Under the pieces are notes generated by a model. The model was not told the origin of the DNA. It did no database searches and saw nothing but the letters and a program-made list of their open reading frames with translations. Of a DNA stretch of 64,000 bases, positions 16,882 to 25,485 are shown piece by piece. The stretch's first letter is position 1. The number at the start of each line of letters is the position of its first letter. The stretch is from NCBI GenBank assembly GCA_023461435.1, contig JAEYLC010000007.1, forward strand, positions 1 through 64,000, read 5' to 3'. Made by a program: the position numbers and the translations under genes. This DNA comes from Bacillota bacterium. GTDB taxonomy: Bacteria; Bacillota; Clostridia; Christensenellales; SZUA-584.

Positions 16882-18171
16882 ATGAACTTTTGCACTCAAT
16901 GCGGAAAAGAAGCGGACGACGACGCCCTGTTTTGCACCGGATGCGGTCACAGGCTTAACAGCACATCCGAGACGGATCAAGCCTTATCGGGACAAACTGC
17001 GGCGACTTTCGCGGATATGCCTTTGAGTGAACCGCCGGTCAGTGAGCCGCCAGCCAGTGAGCCGCCGACAGTCCCGCAGTTTGCCAATACGCAGCCGATG
17101 GCGTCCGCCTTTGAGTCGGCCCACACCGCCGCGCCGCCTTTGCCTTATCGCGGGGTCTTTCCTGAGGCAGAGCCGATTGAGGAACCTGCTCACAAAATTA
17201 AAAACAGACGGAGCCCCCGTATGCATACCGGCGAAAAGAAGCTCCCGTATACGTTTTTAAACACAGGGATGGGGCTGATCCTCACGCTGCTGCTGCTGTG
17301 CACGGCGGTATTCTTGAGCGTTATCACGCCGCTTTTCTTCGACTATAATAATTTGATGAACGCGATTAAGCAGTGCGCCCTTTTCGCACTGATCGCCATC
17401 GCGGCCACGCTGACCATACGCGCCGGCGGGCTCGATCTATCCATCGGCCCCTGCATCGCCATGAGTTCGATTGTTATTGCCCAGACAATGCTGATGGGCG
17501 GCTCCGCCGTCAGCGGCGCGCTGCTCGCCGCGTCCGCAGCGCTCGTGCTGGGGCTTATCAACGGCTTCGCTGTGGTGTTTTTTAAGACGCCCGCGCTCAT
17601 CGTGACGCTCGCCTCAGGGCTCGTGGTGGGCGGCGTGAACACGGCGTTTACCCAAGGGCATATGATTTCCGCCCAGTTTTCCGGAAAAATCGAATATTTC
17701 GCATCAACAAGCATCATCGGCGTTCTCGCCCTGCTGGGCGCCGCCTTTGTGCTCGGTTTTCTTTATCACATGCTGACCCGGGCCGGAAAACCGTTTTCGG
17801 ACAGAGAGCAAACCCACTCCAACGTTTCATATATGCTGGCGTATCTCGCCAGCGCCGAGATTGCGGCGGCAGTCGGTTTCATACTGCTTGTGCGCTTTCA
17901 AACGGCAACGTCTGCGACCGATCTGCAGTATACGGCTTTTATCATATTCGTGTTCGCCCTATTAACGGCCAGCCGGGTGCTCGATAACCGGTTTGCTCCC
18001 GTGCTGTTCGCGCTGGTGCCGGGCATCATCTGGGGCTTACTCAGCAACGTCTTCAGCCTTTGGGGCGTTTTCTCGTATTACCAGCCGGTCGTTTACAGCG
18101 CGCTTGCGCTGATTTGCCTGATGGTCGCGCTGCTAAGCCGCTTTCAAAGCAAAAAAAATGCGATAGAATAG
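16882..18171 (+). CDS. Zinc-ribbon protein fused to an RbsC-like membrane permease core
   Basis: A 429-residue protein with an unusual fusion. Residues 1-25 are a zinc ribbon (FCTQCG...FCTGCGH). A flexible linker with the repeated SEPP element runs to about residue 110. The rest is a multi-pass membrane region. It begins like a sugar ABC permease of the RbsC family, including TIRAGGLDLSIGPCIAMSS, which corresponds to the family motif GGIDLSVG. The later part diverges: the cytoplasmic segment with the SGI-type coupling motif is missing and is replaced by TRAGKPFSDREQTHSNVSYM. No ATPase or binding protein adjoins it. ATGAGGTGG precedes ATG 16882. Function is unknown and active transport is doubtful. 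Confidence 0.75.
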   Translation: MNFCTQCGKEADDDALFCTGCGHRLNSTSETDQALSGQTAATFADMPLSEPPVSEPPASEPPTVPQFANTQPMASAFESAHTAAPPLPYRGVFPEAEPIEEPAHKIKNRRSPRMHTGEKKLPYTFLNTGMGLILTLLLLCTAVFLSVITPLFFDYNNLMNAIKQCALFALIAIAATLTIRAGGLDLSIGPCIAMSSIVIAQTMLMGGSAVSGALLAASAALVLGLINGFAVVFFKTPALIVTLASGLVVGGVNTAFTQGHMISAQFSGKIEYFASTSIIGVLALLGAAFVLGFLYHMLTRAGKPFSDREQTHSNVSYMLAYLASAEIAAAVGFILLVRFQTATSATDLQYTAFIIFVFALLTASRVLDNRFAPVLFALVPGIIWGLLSNVFSLWGVFSYYQPVVYSALALICLMVALLSRFQSKKNAIE

Positions 18172-18221
18172 CTCATTTGATAAAAAAGTGTTATAATAGG
18201 GACAAGAGGGGATGATGAAAT

Positions 18222-18698
18222 ATGAGTCTCACAGTCTCCAGCCTGTCGAAATCCTATTATAACATATACGCCCTGACAAACAGCGATGCCTATAAAGCCC
18301 ACGCTGTGGACTCTTCGGCTGTGTCCAAATCAAAATTCAACGTTGCGGATGTCAGCAGCGCGTTCGATATGCTGAGCAGCGAGTCGAATTTCAGCACGAT
18401 CGGCAGTATCTCGAGTTATTCAAAGGATCTTTATAAGCTGAGCCAGATCAAGGATACGAGCAAAAACGATACGCTGATCAACAACGTGGTGAGCCTGTTT
18501 TCCAAAGATACGGATATGTTCAGCATTCTCGATACGAGCGCCGCGAACGCGCAAAAGGTAAAAGAGGCGCTGAGCAGTTCCGAATCCACCGGAGGTTCTC
18601 AAAAAAATAACGCGATCTCGGCGTATACGAGCTTTGTCTCGGCTTACACGCGATTTCTTGAAAACAACGATCAGGGCCTGATCAGCGTGCTGTTATGA
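18222..18698 (+). CDS. Hypothetical serine-rich protein, 158 residues
   Basis: I do not recognise this protein. It begins MSLTVSSLSKSYYNIYALTN, has no signal peptide, no membrane segment and no cysteine or tryptophan, and is rich in serine, threonine, lysine and aspartate. The C-terminus is AYTRFLENNDQGLISVLL. It is probably a real gene: an extended -10 element (TGTTATAAT near 18190) and a GAGGGGATGATG site precede ATG 18222, and a strong terminator follows. The soluble, low-complexity, cysteine-free composition recalls secreted or structural proteins, but nothing specific supports that. Confidence 0.6.
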   Translation: MSLTVSSLSKSYYNIYALTNSDAYKAHAVDSSAVSKSKFNVADVSSAFDMLSSESNFSTIGSISSYSKDLYKLSQIKDTSKNDTLINNVVSLFSKDTDMFSILDTSAANAQKVKEALSSSESTGGSQKNNAISAYTSFVSAYTRFLENNDQGLISVLL

Positions 18699-18710
18699 TC
18701 AATAAATCCC

Positions 18711-18736
18711 AAAGCGGCTTCAAGGCCGCTTTTTTA
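18711..18736. terminator. Bidirectional rho-independent terminator
   Basis: AAAGCGGC and GCCGCTTT form an eight-base stem around a six-base loop, followed by a T-run on the forward strand. It ends the hypothetical gene, and its 3' side overlaps the stop codon of the opposing TetR gene. Confidence 0.85.
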
Positions 18737-19321
18737 TTGTAGCATCAATTTGAGCATCTTCACAGCCTGACCGTTCACATGCGCCCTGAACTGCGCCTCG
18801 TCCCGAATCAGACTGCGGCCCGAGAAAAAAATAGACAGCTCGCCTATGATATAGCAGTGGACGTTATGCAGCAAATACCGCATTGCGTCCTCATCCCGGG
18901 GCGGGTCATTCATCTGCCGCGAGATATCCGCGAGCGTCGTGAGCATCGTATGCACGGTGCTCGCCGTCAGATCATAGTGCGCCTGCGGCCTCGGGCTTTT
19001 CAGCGGCTCAAACCACGCGAGGAAAAACCAGCCCTTATGTGCCAAGTAAAAATCGATAAAGGAGCGGAAAAAAGCGGCGAGCTTTTCCTCCGGGCTTGAT
19101 GCGTGTGTCAGTCCGTCATCGATCCCGCTTTGCAGGCGCCTTATTATGGCCTCCTGAACCTCCCACAGCAGGGCGTCGAATGAATCGAAATAATTGTAGA
19201 GATTCGTATGCGCGCAGCCAAGCTCGCGCGCGATATCTCGAAAGTTGATCCTTGCTCCGTTTTTGTCTATGAGCGCCAGCGCGGTATCAATCACTTGCTG
19301 CTTACTTATGCCTTTTGCCAC
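18734..19321 (-). CDS. TetR family transcriptional regulator
   Basis: A 195-residue repressor. The N-terminal helix-turn-helix is clear: KQQVIDTALALIDKNGARINFRDIARELGCAHTNLYNYFDSFDALL. The C-terminal ligand domain is not assignable to a named subfamily (FLAWFEPLKSPRPQAHYDL). It lies 12 bases after the GNAT gene on the same strand, with GAGGAGACATC before ATG 19321. The pair is transcribed from a promoter overlapped by a palindrome (19841-19868), the usual layout for autoregulation. It therefore probably controls its own operon and the acetyltransferase. The inducer is unknown. Confidence 0.9.
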   Translation of the reverse strand: MAKGISKQQVIDTALALIDKNGARINFRDIARELGCAHTNLYNYFDSFDALLWEVQEAIIRRLQSGIDDGLTHASSPEEKLAAFFRSFIDFYLAHKGWFFLAWFEPLKSPRPQAHYDLTASTVHTMLTTLADISRQMNDPPRDEDAMRYLLHNVHCYIIGELSIFFSGRSLIRDEAQFRAHVNGQAVKMLKLMLQ

Positions 19322-19333
19322 CGATGTCTCCTC

Positions 19334-19828
19334 TTAGAGCATTTTTTGCATATAGACCACGTCGAACGTCACGCCGTTTTTTCGTCCGACCGCTTTTAAA
19401 GTGCCGCAGACCGTGAACCCGTGCTTGCGGTGGAACGCAAGGCTGGCTTCGTTGAGCGAGCTGATACTGGCAATCAGCGTCTCAATGTTCTTTTCTCTCG
19501 CACCCTGAATAAAGTACCCGAGCATCATCGTTCCGAGCCCCCTGGCCGCGTAATCCGGGCTCAGAAAGTAGGAGACCTCCGCCGTATGCGAGAAAGTGGA
19601 CATCGGATTGTAGGCGCGCAGGCCCCCAAAGCCCACCACTTTTCCGTTATCGACAGCCACAGCGTTCGGGTACCCTTGGAACGACGCCATCAGCGTACCG
19701 TAAAACGCCTCGGGCAGACGCGTTTGCGGATAAGCCGCAAAGCTGTTCTCCACATAATAATTGAAAATCTCCATCACCGGCTGCGCATCCTCCGCCGCCA
19801 TCGGCCTCAATTTGATTTCCGACTGCAT
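19334..19828 (-). CDS. GNAT family N-acetyltransferase (phosphinothricin acetyltransferase-like)
   Basis: A 164-residue acetyltransferase. Features are LRPMAAEDAQPVMEIFNYYVENSFAAYP at the N-terminus, the acetyl-CoA motif YAARGLGTMMLGYFI, and LIASISSLNEASLAFHRKHGF, all typical of the Pat/YncA-type group. AGGAGGGGTATC precedes ATG 19828. It is the first gene of a two-gene operon with TetR. Members of this group acetylate small amines such as phosphinothricin or methionine derivatives. A detoxification role under TetR control is plausible but unproven. Confidence 0.85.
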   Translation of the reverse strand: MQSEIKLRPMAAEDAQPVMEIFNYYVENSFAAYPQTRLPEAFYGTLMASFQGYPNAVAVDNGKVVGFGGLRAYNPMSTFSHTAEVSYFLSPDYAARGLGTMMLGYFIQGAREKNIETLIASISSLNEASLAFHRKHGFTVCGTLKAVGRKNGVTFDVVYMQKML

Positions 19829-19840
19829 GATACCCCTCCT

Positions 19841-19894
19841 ATTACCAACGGTAATGACTATTGGTAATATAATACTTCACAGGCGGTTTGTCAA
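19841..19894 (-). promoter_or_regulatory. Promoter with TetR-type operator for the GNAT-TetR operon
   Basis: Read on the reverse strand, TTGACA (19889-19894) and TATATT (19866-19871) are separated by exactly 17 bases. ATTACCAA (19841-19848) and TTGGTAAT (19861-19868) form a perfect inverted repeat with 12 bases between arms, and its upstream arm overlaps the -10 element. An inner palindrome ATTACCAACGGTAAT is also present. This is a good autoregulatory TetR site. Confidence 0.8.
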
Positions 19895-19947
19895 TATCTG
19901 AAAATAAAAAAGCGGCCGCGCATCGCAGCCGCCTCGAAGTCATCATT

Positions 19948-21315
19948 TCAGCCGATCACAGGAACGGTGGAAAGCCCCTGACACAGCATCTCGTCGGTAT
20001 ACTCAAAGTCTTCAAGCTTGCCCGAAAGGTATTCCTCGTACGCCGCAAGGTCGAAATTGCCGTGGCCCGAGAGGTTGAAGAATATCGTCTTCGCTTCGCC
20101 GGATTCCTTGCATTCGAGCGCTTTTTCAATCACATACGCGATCGCGTGGGACGACTCGGGTGCGGGCAGTATGATCTCGCTCTTTGCAAACTGCACCGCC
20201 GCTTTGAACACATCCGTCTGCTGCACCGCCGCCGCCTTCACATAGCCGTCGTGGTAAAGCTGTGAAAGCAGTGCGGAGTCGCCGTGATAGCGCAGACCGC
20301 CCGCGTGGATGCCCGCAGGCACAAAATCGTGGCCCAGCGTATACATCATCGTGATGGGCGCCATCTTGGCGGTATCGCCGTAATCGTACATGAACTTGCC
20401 CTTGGTCAGCTTCGGGCAGGCCGCGGGCTCCACCGCGACATATTCGGTCTTCGTGCCCTTGGTGAGCGTATCGTGCATAAACGGGAACGAACAGCCCGAG
20501 AAATTGGAGCCGCCGCCGTTGCAGCCGATCACGATATCGGGATATTCGTCGATCAATTCAAACTGCTTCTTAGCCTCAAGGCCGATAATGGACTGGTGCA
20601 GTATCACATGGTTGAGCACGCTGCCGAGCGCGTAGTGCGTATCCTCTCTCATCACCGCGTCTTCCACGGCTTCGGAAATCGCGATACCGAGGCTCCCGAG
20701 CGAATTCGGGTCTTTGGCGAGTATCGCGCGCCCCGCGTTGGTCAGGGTTGACGGGCTTGCGACCACATTCGCGCCGTACGTCTGCATCAGTGTCTTTCTG
20801 TACGGCTTTTGCTCGTATGACACACGCACCATATACACCGCGCACTCCAGGCCAAACATCGCGCACGCGATGGAAAGAGCGCTGCCCCACTGGCCCGCGC
20901 CCGTCTCGGTGGACAAACGCTTGATGCCCTCAATCTTGTTGTAAAAAGCCTGCGGCACAGCGCTGTTTAATTTGTGGCTGCCCGACGGGTTGTTGCCTTC
21001 ATATTTGTAGTAGATTTTGGCGGGCGTATCAAGCGCCTTTTCGAGCCCGTAGGCGCGCACGAGCGGCGACGGACGGAACTTCGCATAGATATCCCTGACC
21101 TCTTTGGGTATGTCAATATACCGCTCGGTCGACATCTCCTGCTCGATCAGCGCCCTCGCAAACAGCGGTTCGAGATCGGAAGCGGCGGCAGGCTGCTGCG
21201 TCATCGGATGCAGATAAGGCTGCGGCTTATTCGGCATATCCGCCATGATGTTGTAGTATTGCTTTGGCAATTCGTCTTCGGAAAGATAGACTTTATTGGG
21301 TATGGATTTGCTCAT
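19948..21315 (-). CDS. trpB2: TrpB2-type tryptophan synthase beta chain
   Basis: A 455-residue PLP enzyme of the TrpB2 branch, longer than the usual TrpB1 (about 400). It joins indole and serine to make tryptophan. The PLP lysine is K115 in NNPSGSHKLNSA, followed by ETGAGQWGSALS, the phosphate-binding GCNGGGSNFSG, and a C-terminal SGHGNFDLAAYEEY. The N-terminal extension with DELPKQYYNI is typical of TrpB2. AGAGGAGACGAG precedes ATG 21315. No trpA or other trp gene adjoins it. Stand-alone TrpB2 proteins are thought to salvage free indole, which fits. The promoter lies about 95 bases upstream. Confidence 0.93.
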   Translation of the reverse strand: MSKSIPNKVYLSEDELPKQYYNIMADMPNKPQPYLHPMTQQPAAASDLEPLFARALIEQEMSTERYIDIPKEVRDIYAKFRPSPLVRAYGLEKALDTPAKIYYKYEGNNPSGSHKLNSAVPQAFYNKIEGIKRLSTETGAGQWGSALSIACAMFGLECAVYMVRVSYEQKPYRKTLMQTYGANVVASPSTLTNAGRAILAKDPNSLGSLGIAISEAVEDAVMREDTHYALGSVLNHVILHQSIIGLEAKKQFELIDEYPDIVIGCNGGGSNFSGCSFPFMHDTLTKGTKTEYVAVEPAACPKLTKGKFMYDYGDTAKMAPITMMYTLGHDFVPAGIHAGGLRYHGDSALLSQLYHDGYVKAAAVQQTDVFKAAVQFAKSEIILPAPESSHAIAYVIEKALECKESGEAKTIFFNLSGHGNFDLAAYEEYLSGKLEDFEYTDEMLCQGLSTVPVIG

Positions 21316-21409
21316 AACTCGTCTCCTCTGATCTTGTTATTTTTGAGTCGTCAAGAATAACATCACTCGTCTCTTCTTGTTTTATGCATTCTTTCTCGTC
21401 TCGCTATTC

Positions 21410-21439
21410 AGTATATGACATCTTAACTATTTATGTCAA
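21410..21439 (-). promoter_or_regulatory. Promoter and possible operator for trpB2
   Basis: On the reverse strand TTGACA (21434-21439) and TATACT (21410-21415) are separated by 18 bases. TGACAT (21416-21421) and ATGTCA (21433-21438) form an inverted repeat inside the spacer region, a possible repressor site. No T-box or tryptophan leader peptide was found in the leader. Confidence 0.65.
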
Positions 21440-21480
21440 TATTTGAAGACCTGTGGCTCCTGCCCTAAACAGCGCTAAAC

Positions 21481-21509
21481 TTGCAAAATGCCATACATAG
21501 GGATAAAAT
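21481..21509 (+). promoter_or_regulatory. Sigma-A type promoter for the MFS gene
   Basis: TTGCAA (21481-21486) and TAAAAT (21504-21509) are spaced 17 bases apart, 39 bases before the MFS start codon. Confidence 0.6.
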
Positions 21510-21548
21510 GAAAGCATCGATTTCTTCAACAACAGACTGGAGTCAGGC

Positions 21549-22721
21549 ATGCAGAAAAAATCCGTCACCAAAACGCTCCTCATCATCATGATTCTGTTTT
21601 TCTGGTTTGCACAGTACGTCTATATCCCGTATCATACGCCGTATCTGCTCTCTCTGGGAGCCGCCTCGTCGTTTGTCGGCATCATCGTGGGTGCTTACGG
21701 GTTTGCACAGGTGCTGTTTCGCATCCCCATCGGCATTTTTGCCGACAGAAAAGCCGGACAGAAAAAGATCATATTTATTGGCCTCATCTGCGCGGCGCTC
21801 GCGTCGGCCATCCGTATCATTTTCCCGTATCCCGCCGCGTTTCTCATCGCGAATTTCATCACCGGCGTCACATCGGCCACGTGGGTGTCCGTCACCGTAT
21901 TCTTCTCATCGCTGTATGAGCCGGGCGAGCTCAAAAAAGCGATGGGCATCTCCATCGCGGGCAACAATACGGGCATACTGCTCGGATTTATCGCAAGCGC
22001 CTATATCAGCGATCAGCTCGGCATCACATTCTTGTTTGCCGCCAGCATCATATCCGCGGTCTGCGGACTAATCACGTGGTTTTTTATAAAGGAATCCAGC
22101 CCGGAGAGAACAGAGCCAGGAAAGATCGATTTGATAGGCATATTAAAAAACCCGTCTCTGCTTTTCTTTTCGTTTCTCGGCCTTTTGCTGCAGGCCGTCG
22201 TCTTTTCGACAGCGATGTCGTTTACGACATCATATGCCAAGCTGCTTTCCGCCAGTGATTTTGATCTCGCGCTTTGCATGATCATTTTTATCATGGTGTC
22301 CGTCATCGTGCCACTGATCATCGGATACGCGAAACGGTGGAGCAACAAGGCGATGTTCATCTTTTTGTTCGGCTGCTTCGTCGTCTACTGCGGTCTCCTT
22401 CCTTTCGCGACGAAGATGTGGCAGCTTCATGTCCTTCAGGGAGTGTGCGGCATCGCGAACGGCGGCATCATGTCTCTCGCGATGGCTTGTTCAATGGAAA
22501 GCGCGAAGGATGGCTGCCGCTCCACCACGATGGCCGTGTTTCAGGCATGCTACGGCATCGGCATGACGCTCGGGCCCATTTTCACGGGCGTGCTCGTGGA
22601 CCATTTCGGTTATACGGCCGGTTTTTTAAGCATGGCCGTGTTTTCATTGGGGGGCATCGCCGTCGTCCTTTTCAAAATGAAAGGCAACGCATTTATCAGC
22701 AGGCGCAAAACTCATGTTTAG
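21549..22721 (+). CDS. Major facilitator superfamily transporter
   Basis: A 390-residue, twelve-segment carrier. The loop 2-3 motif is present as GAYGFAQVLFRIPIGIFADRKAGQKK, close to the family signature GxxxDRxGxR. The two six-helix halves are joined by the basic/acidic stretch FFIKESSPERTEPGKIDLIG. GGAGTCAGGC precedes ATG 21549. It is transcribed divergently from trpB2 and converges on metE. The cargo cannot be inferred; drugs, sugars or organic acids are all possible. Confidence 0.88.
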   Translation: MQKKSVTKTLLIIMILFFWFAQYVYIPYHTPYLLSLGAASSFVGIIVGAYGFAQVLFRIPIGIFADRKAGQKKIIFIGLICAALASAIRIIFPYPAAFLIANFITGVTSATWVSVTVFFSSLYEPGELKKAMGISIAGNNTGILLGFIASAYISDQLGITFLFAASIISAVCGLITWFFIKESSPERTEPGKIDLIGILKNPSLLFFSFLGLLLQAVVFSTAMSFTTSYAKLLSASDFDLALCMIIFIMVSVIVPLIIGYAKRWSNKAMFIFLFGCFVVYCGLLPFATKMWQLHVLQGVCGIANGGIMSLAMACSMESAKDGCRSTTMAVFQACYGIGMTLGPIFTGVLVDHFGYTAGFLSMAVFSLGGIAVVLFKMKGNAFISRRKTHV

Positions 22722-22748
22722 CAGAAAACGTCTTGACCTCTGAGCCCC

Positions 22749-22781
22749 AAAAAGGCGGAGCCGTTTATATCGCACTCCGCC
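22749..22781 (-). terminator. Rho-independent terminator after metE
   Basis: On the reverse strand GGCGGAG and CTCCGCC pair around a 14-base loop and are followed by TTTTT. It begins about 20 bases after the metE stop codon. The same hairpin may also serve the converging MFS gene, with a poorer T-run. Confidence 0.75.
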
Positions 22782-22802
22782 GGTCGTTTTCCTTGAATAT
22801 TT

Positions 22803-25067
22803 TTACAAGTTCTCGCGCACCGCATGAACGGCTGCCACAAGGTTTTTAAGGCTGGCCGCCGTTTCTTCATTGCCGCGCGTTTTCAGGCCGCAGTCGGGGT
22901 TCACCCAAAGCTTTTCCTTGGGGATCAGCCTGAGCATCACTTCAATGGCCTGTTTGATTTCTTCGGCCGAGGGCACCCGCGGGGAGTGGATATCGTAAAC
23001 GCCGGGCCCCACCGCCGTTTTAAAATGCGCCCGGTTCAGCGTCTCCACGATGGACAGGTTGGAGCGCGCCGCTTCAAATGTGATCACGTCGGCATCCATG
23101 TCGTCGATATCCGCAATGATCTCGTCAAATTCGCTGTAGCACATGTGCGTATGGATCTGCGTGTCCGCCTGAACGGAGGCATGCACGAGTCTGAACGCGG
23201 CGATCGCCCAGTCAAGATAATCGCGGTGCCAGTCTTCCCGCCTCAGCGGAAGCTTTTCCTTCAGCGCCGCTTCGTCCACCTGTATGACGCGTATTCCCGC
23301 CGCCTCGAGCGCCAGCACCTCCTTGCGTATCGCGAGCGCGATCTGAAATGCCGTTTCATACGGCTGAACGTCCTCTCTCGGGAACGACCAGTTGAGTATC
23401 GTCACAGGGCCGGTCAGCATGCCTTTGACGGGCTTTTTCGTGAGGCTCTGCGCGTATGAAATATAATCGACGGTGATCGGCTTCGTCCATTTGATGTCGG
23501 CCCACACGATGGGCGGCTTCACGCAGCGCGTCCCGTACGACTGGACCCACGCGTTCTGTGTGAAAAGGAATCCCTCCAGATTCTCGCCGAAGTACTCGAC
23601 CATATCGTTTCGTTCAAACTCGCCGTGCACAAGCACATCAAGCCCGATCTTTTCCTGCAGCGCGATGCACGCCGCGATTTTTTCTTTGATCTTAAGCCGG
23701 TATTCGTCTTCATCGATCGTGCCTTTTTTGAGCGCGGCGCGCAGCGCCTTGACCTCGGGTATCTGCGGAAAGGAACCTATGGTGGTGGCGGGCAATAAGG
23801 GCAAACTGAGCGTCCTCTTTTGGATCTTTTCACGCTCAGCAAATTGAGGCAGTCTGATAAAATTCTTGTCCTGCAATGAGGCGACAGCCTGCCTGACCTG
23901 ATCGTCACGATATTGCCGCCTGGCGCTGATCAGCGCGATGTTGCCTTGATAAGCATCATCAGCTTCTTTGTTTCCGCTGAAAAGTCTCTTTATATCGGCA
24001 AGCTCGTCAAGCTTCTCGACGGCGAAAGCAAAGTGCCGCTTGACCTGCTCATCGAGCGCCGTTTCGTTCTCCAAAGTATACGGCACGTGCAGCAGCGAGC
24101 AGGACGTGGACAGCACGATGCTGTCTTTTGCAATATGTGAAGCCAGCGACCCCAGCAAAGAGAGCGTTTTGGCATAATCGTTGCGCCATATGTTTCGACC
24201 GTTAATGACCCCCGCAAAGAGCGTCTTATTTTCCGGAAACCCTTGCTCCCTGACCAGCGCGAGCGACTGCCTGCCCTCCACGAAATCAAGCCCGACGCCG
24301 TCGAAATCCATGCGGATCACGTCGCGGTAAACGTCGCGGATATCGCCGAAGTACGTTTGCAGCAGCACCTTGGCCCGCTTCTTTGCGGGCAGAATCACGT
24401 CATACAACGCCTTGAATAACGCAATGTCCTCCGCGCTTAAATCCGTCACCAAAGCAGGCTCGTCGAACTGAATCCACTGCGCGCCGAGTTGTTCGAGCTT
24501 AATAAGCATTTGCGCATACGCGTCGGCTATTTTTGCCGCAAGACGGCCCTTATCTCCCTCCGCGAGCTTTATAAACGTAAACGGGCCGATCATCACCGGC
24601 TTGGCGTTGATATCTAGGGCGCGGGCCTGTGTGTACATATCAAGTAACATGCTGTCTGAAGCAGATGGCGAAACCACGTCGTCCAGCACCGGCACCATAT
24701 AATGATAATTCGTGTTGAACCATTTTCGCATGGCCAGCGCTTTCACGTCGCCTTCTTTGCCCTGATAGCCTCGCGCCATCGCAAAATACGTATCGAGCGG
24801 GCTTATGCCCAGCGCTTTATATTCGTCTGGCACGGCTCCGAGCATCATTGCGGTATCGAGCATGCCGTCATAAAATGAAAAGTCTCCGCACGGTATCAGA
24901 TCAATGCCCTTCTCCTTGAGCATGAGCCATTGGCCCGCGCGCAGCGCCGCCGCCTTTTCTTTAAGCGAATTCTCCGACATTTTCCCCTGAAAGTAATCCT
25001 CGATGAGAAACTTGAGCTCTCTTCGGCTTCCGATGCGCGGAAACCCGACAACAGTGTTGAATGACAT
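22803..25067 (-). CDS. metE: Cobalamin-independent methionine synthase
   Basis: A 754-residue enzyme transferring the methyl group of methyltetrahydrofolate-polyglutamate to homocysteine. The N-terminal half starts MSFNTVVGFPRIGSRRELKF. The C-terminal catalytic half carries the zinc ligands in HTHMCYSEF and in NPDCGLKTR, with the conserved VLVHGEFERNDMVEYF and TIGSFPQ. AAGGAGGAAAATGTC precedes ATG 25067. The few codons upstream to 25085 are not needed. The leader contains a cobalamin riboswitch, so the gene should be shut off when vitamin B12 is available. This implies the cell also has a B12-dependent MetH, not seen here. Confidence 0.97.
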   Translation of the reverse strand: MSFNTVVGFPRIGSRRELKFLIEDYFQGKMSENSLKEKAAALRAGQWLMLKEKGIDLIPCGDFSFYDGMLDTAMMLGAVPDEYKALGISPLDTYFAMARGYQGKEGDVKALAMRKWFNTNYHYMVPVLDDVVSPSASDSMLLDMYTQARALDINAKPVMIGPFTFIKLAEGDKGRLAAKIADAYAQMLIKLEQLGAQWIQFDEPALVTDLSAEDIALFKALYDVILPAKKRAKVLLQTYFGDIRDVYRDVIRMDFDGVGLDFVEGRQSLALVREQGFPENKTLFAGVINGRNIWRNDYAKTLSLLGSLASHIAKDSIVLSTSCSLLHVPYTLENETALDEQVKRHFAFAVEKLDELADIKRLFSGNKEADDAYQGNIALISARRQYRDDQVRQAVASLQDKNFIRLPQFAEREKIQKRTLSLPLLPATTIGSFPQIPEVKALRAALKKGTIDEDEYRLKIKEKIAACIALQEKIGLDVLVHGEFERNDMVEYFGENLEGFLFTQNAWVQSYGTRCVKPPIVWADIKWTKPITVDYISYAQSLTKKPVKGMLTGPVTILNWSFPREDVQPYETAFQIALAIRKEVLALEAAGIRVIQVDEAALKEKLPLRREDWHRDYLDWAIAAFRLVHASVQADTQIHTHMCYSEFDEIIADIDDMDADVITFEAARSNLSIVETLNRAHFKTAVGPGVYDIHSPRVPSAEEIKQAIEVMLRLIPKEKLWVNPDCGLKTRGNEETAASLKNLVAAVHAVRENL

Positions 25068-25154
25068 GACATTTTCCTCCTTCAATTTCGGAGAAAACAG
25101 GGCACAAAAAAATCCCTATCTTCACTCCCCAAGATAATTGTGTATTTTGCATAA

Positions 25155-25320
25155 AGGCAGGTCTCCTGGCTTGCTCTCATCCTACTCTCTTTGTGCCTTC
25201 CCGATGGCTCAGTGGCATGGATAAAGATTTCGTCGAGCTTACAGTAGTGGGTGCTGCTCCGGACTTGAACCGGATTCCCTATTCTCCCCGCGCGTACGCG
25301 GAGCACCTTTACACCTGATA
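25155..25320 (-). promoter_or_regulatory. Cobalamin (B12) riboswitch controlling metE
   Basis: Read on the reverse strand, the leader begins near GGTGTAAAGGTGCTCC, contains GGGAATCCGGTTCAAGTCCGG, then the core CCCACTACTGTAAGC, and ends with the B12-box-like AGCCAGGAGACCTGCC (25156-25171). These are the conserved blocks of cobalamin riboswitches in the right order. It starts about 20 bases downstream of the metE promoter. I could not clearly resolve the expression platform between 25068 and 25150; either termination or ribosome-site sequestration is possible. Confidence 0.93.
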
Positions 25321-25337
25321 TGTTTTTATTGAAATTG

Positions 25338-25366
25338 AGTATACCAATGCATGCGGATTAAGTCAA
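25338..25366 (-). promoter_or_regulatory. Sigma-A type promoter for the metE transcript
   Basis: On the reverse strand TTGACT (25361-25366) and TATACT (25338-25343) are separated by 17 bases, placing the start just before the riboswitch. Confidence 0.75.
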
Positions 25367-25485
25367 TATAGTTCAAGTATACTGTTACCCTCTTGTAATA
25401 GTACCTCCTTATGCGTTCTCGTATTGCGTTTGCTATACAAATTACTTAACAATTCAGCTAATTACTATTACTAAGGTAATTGTGA

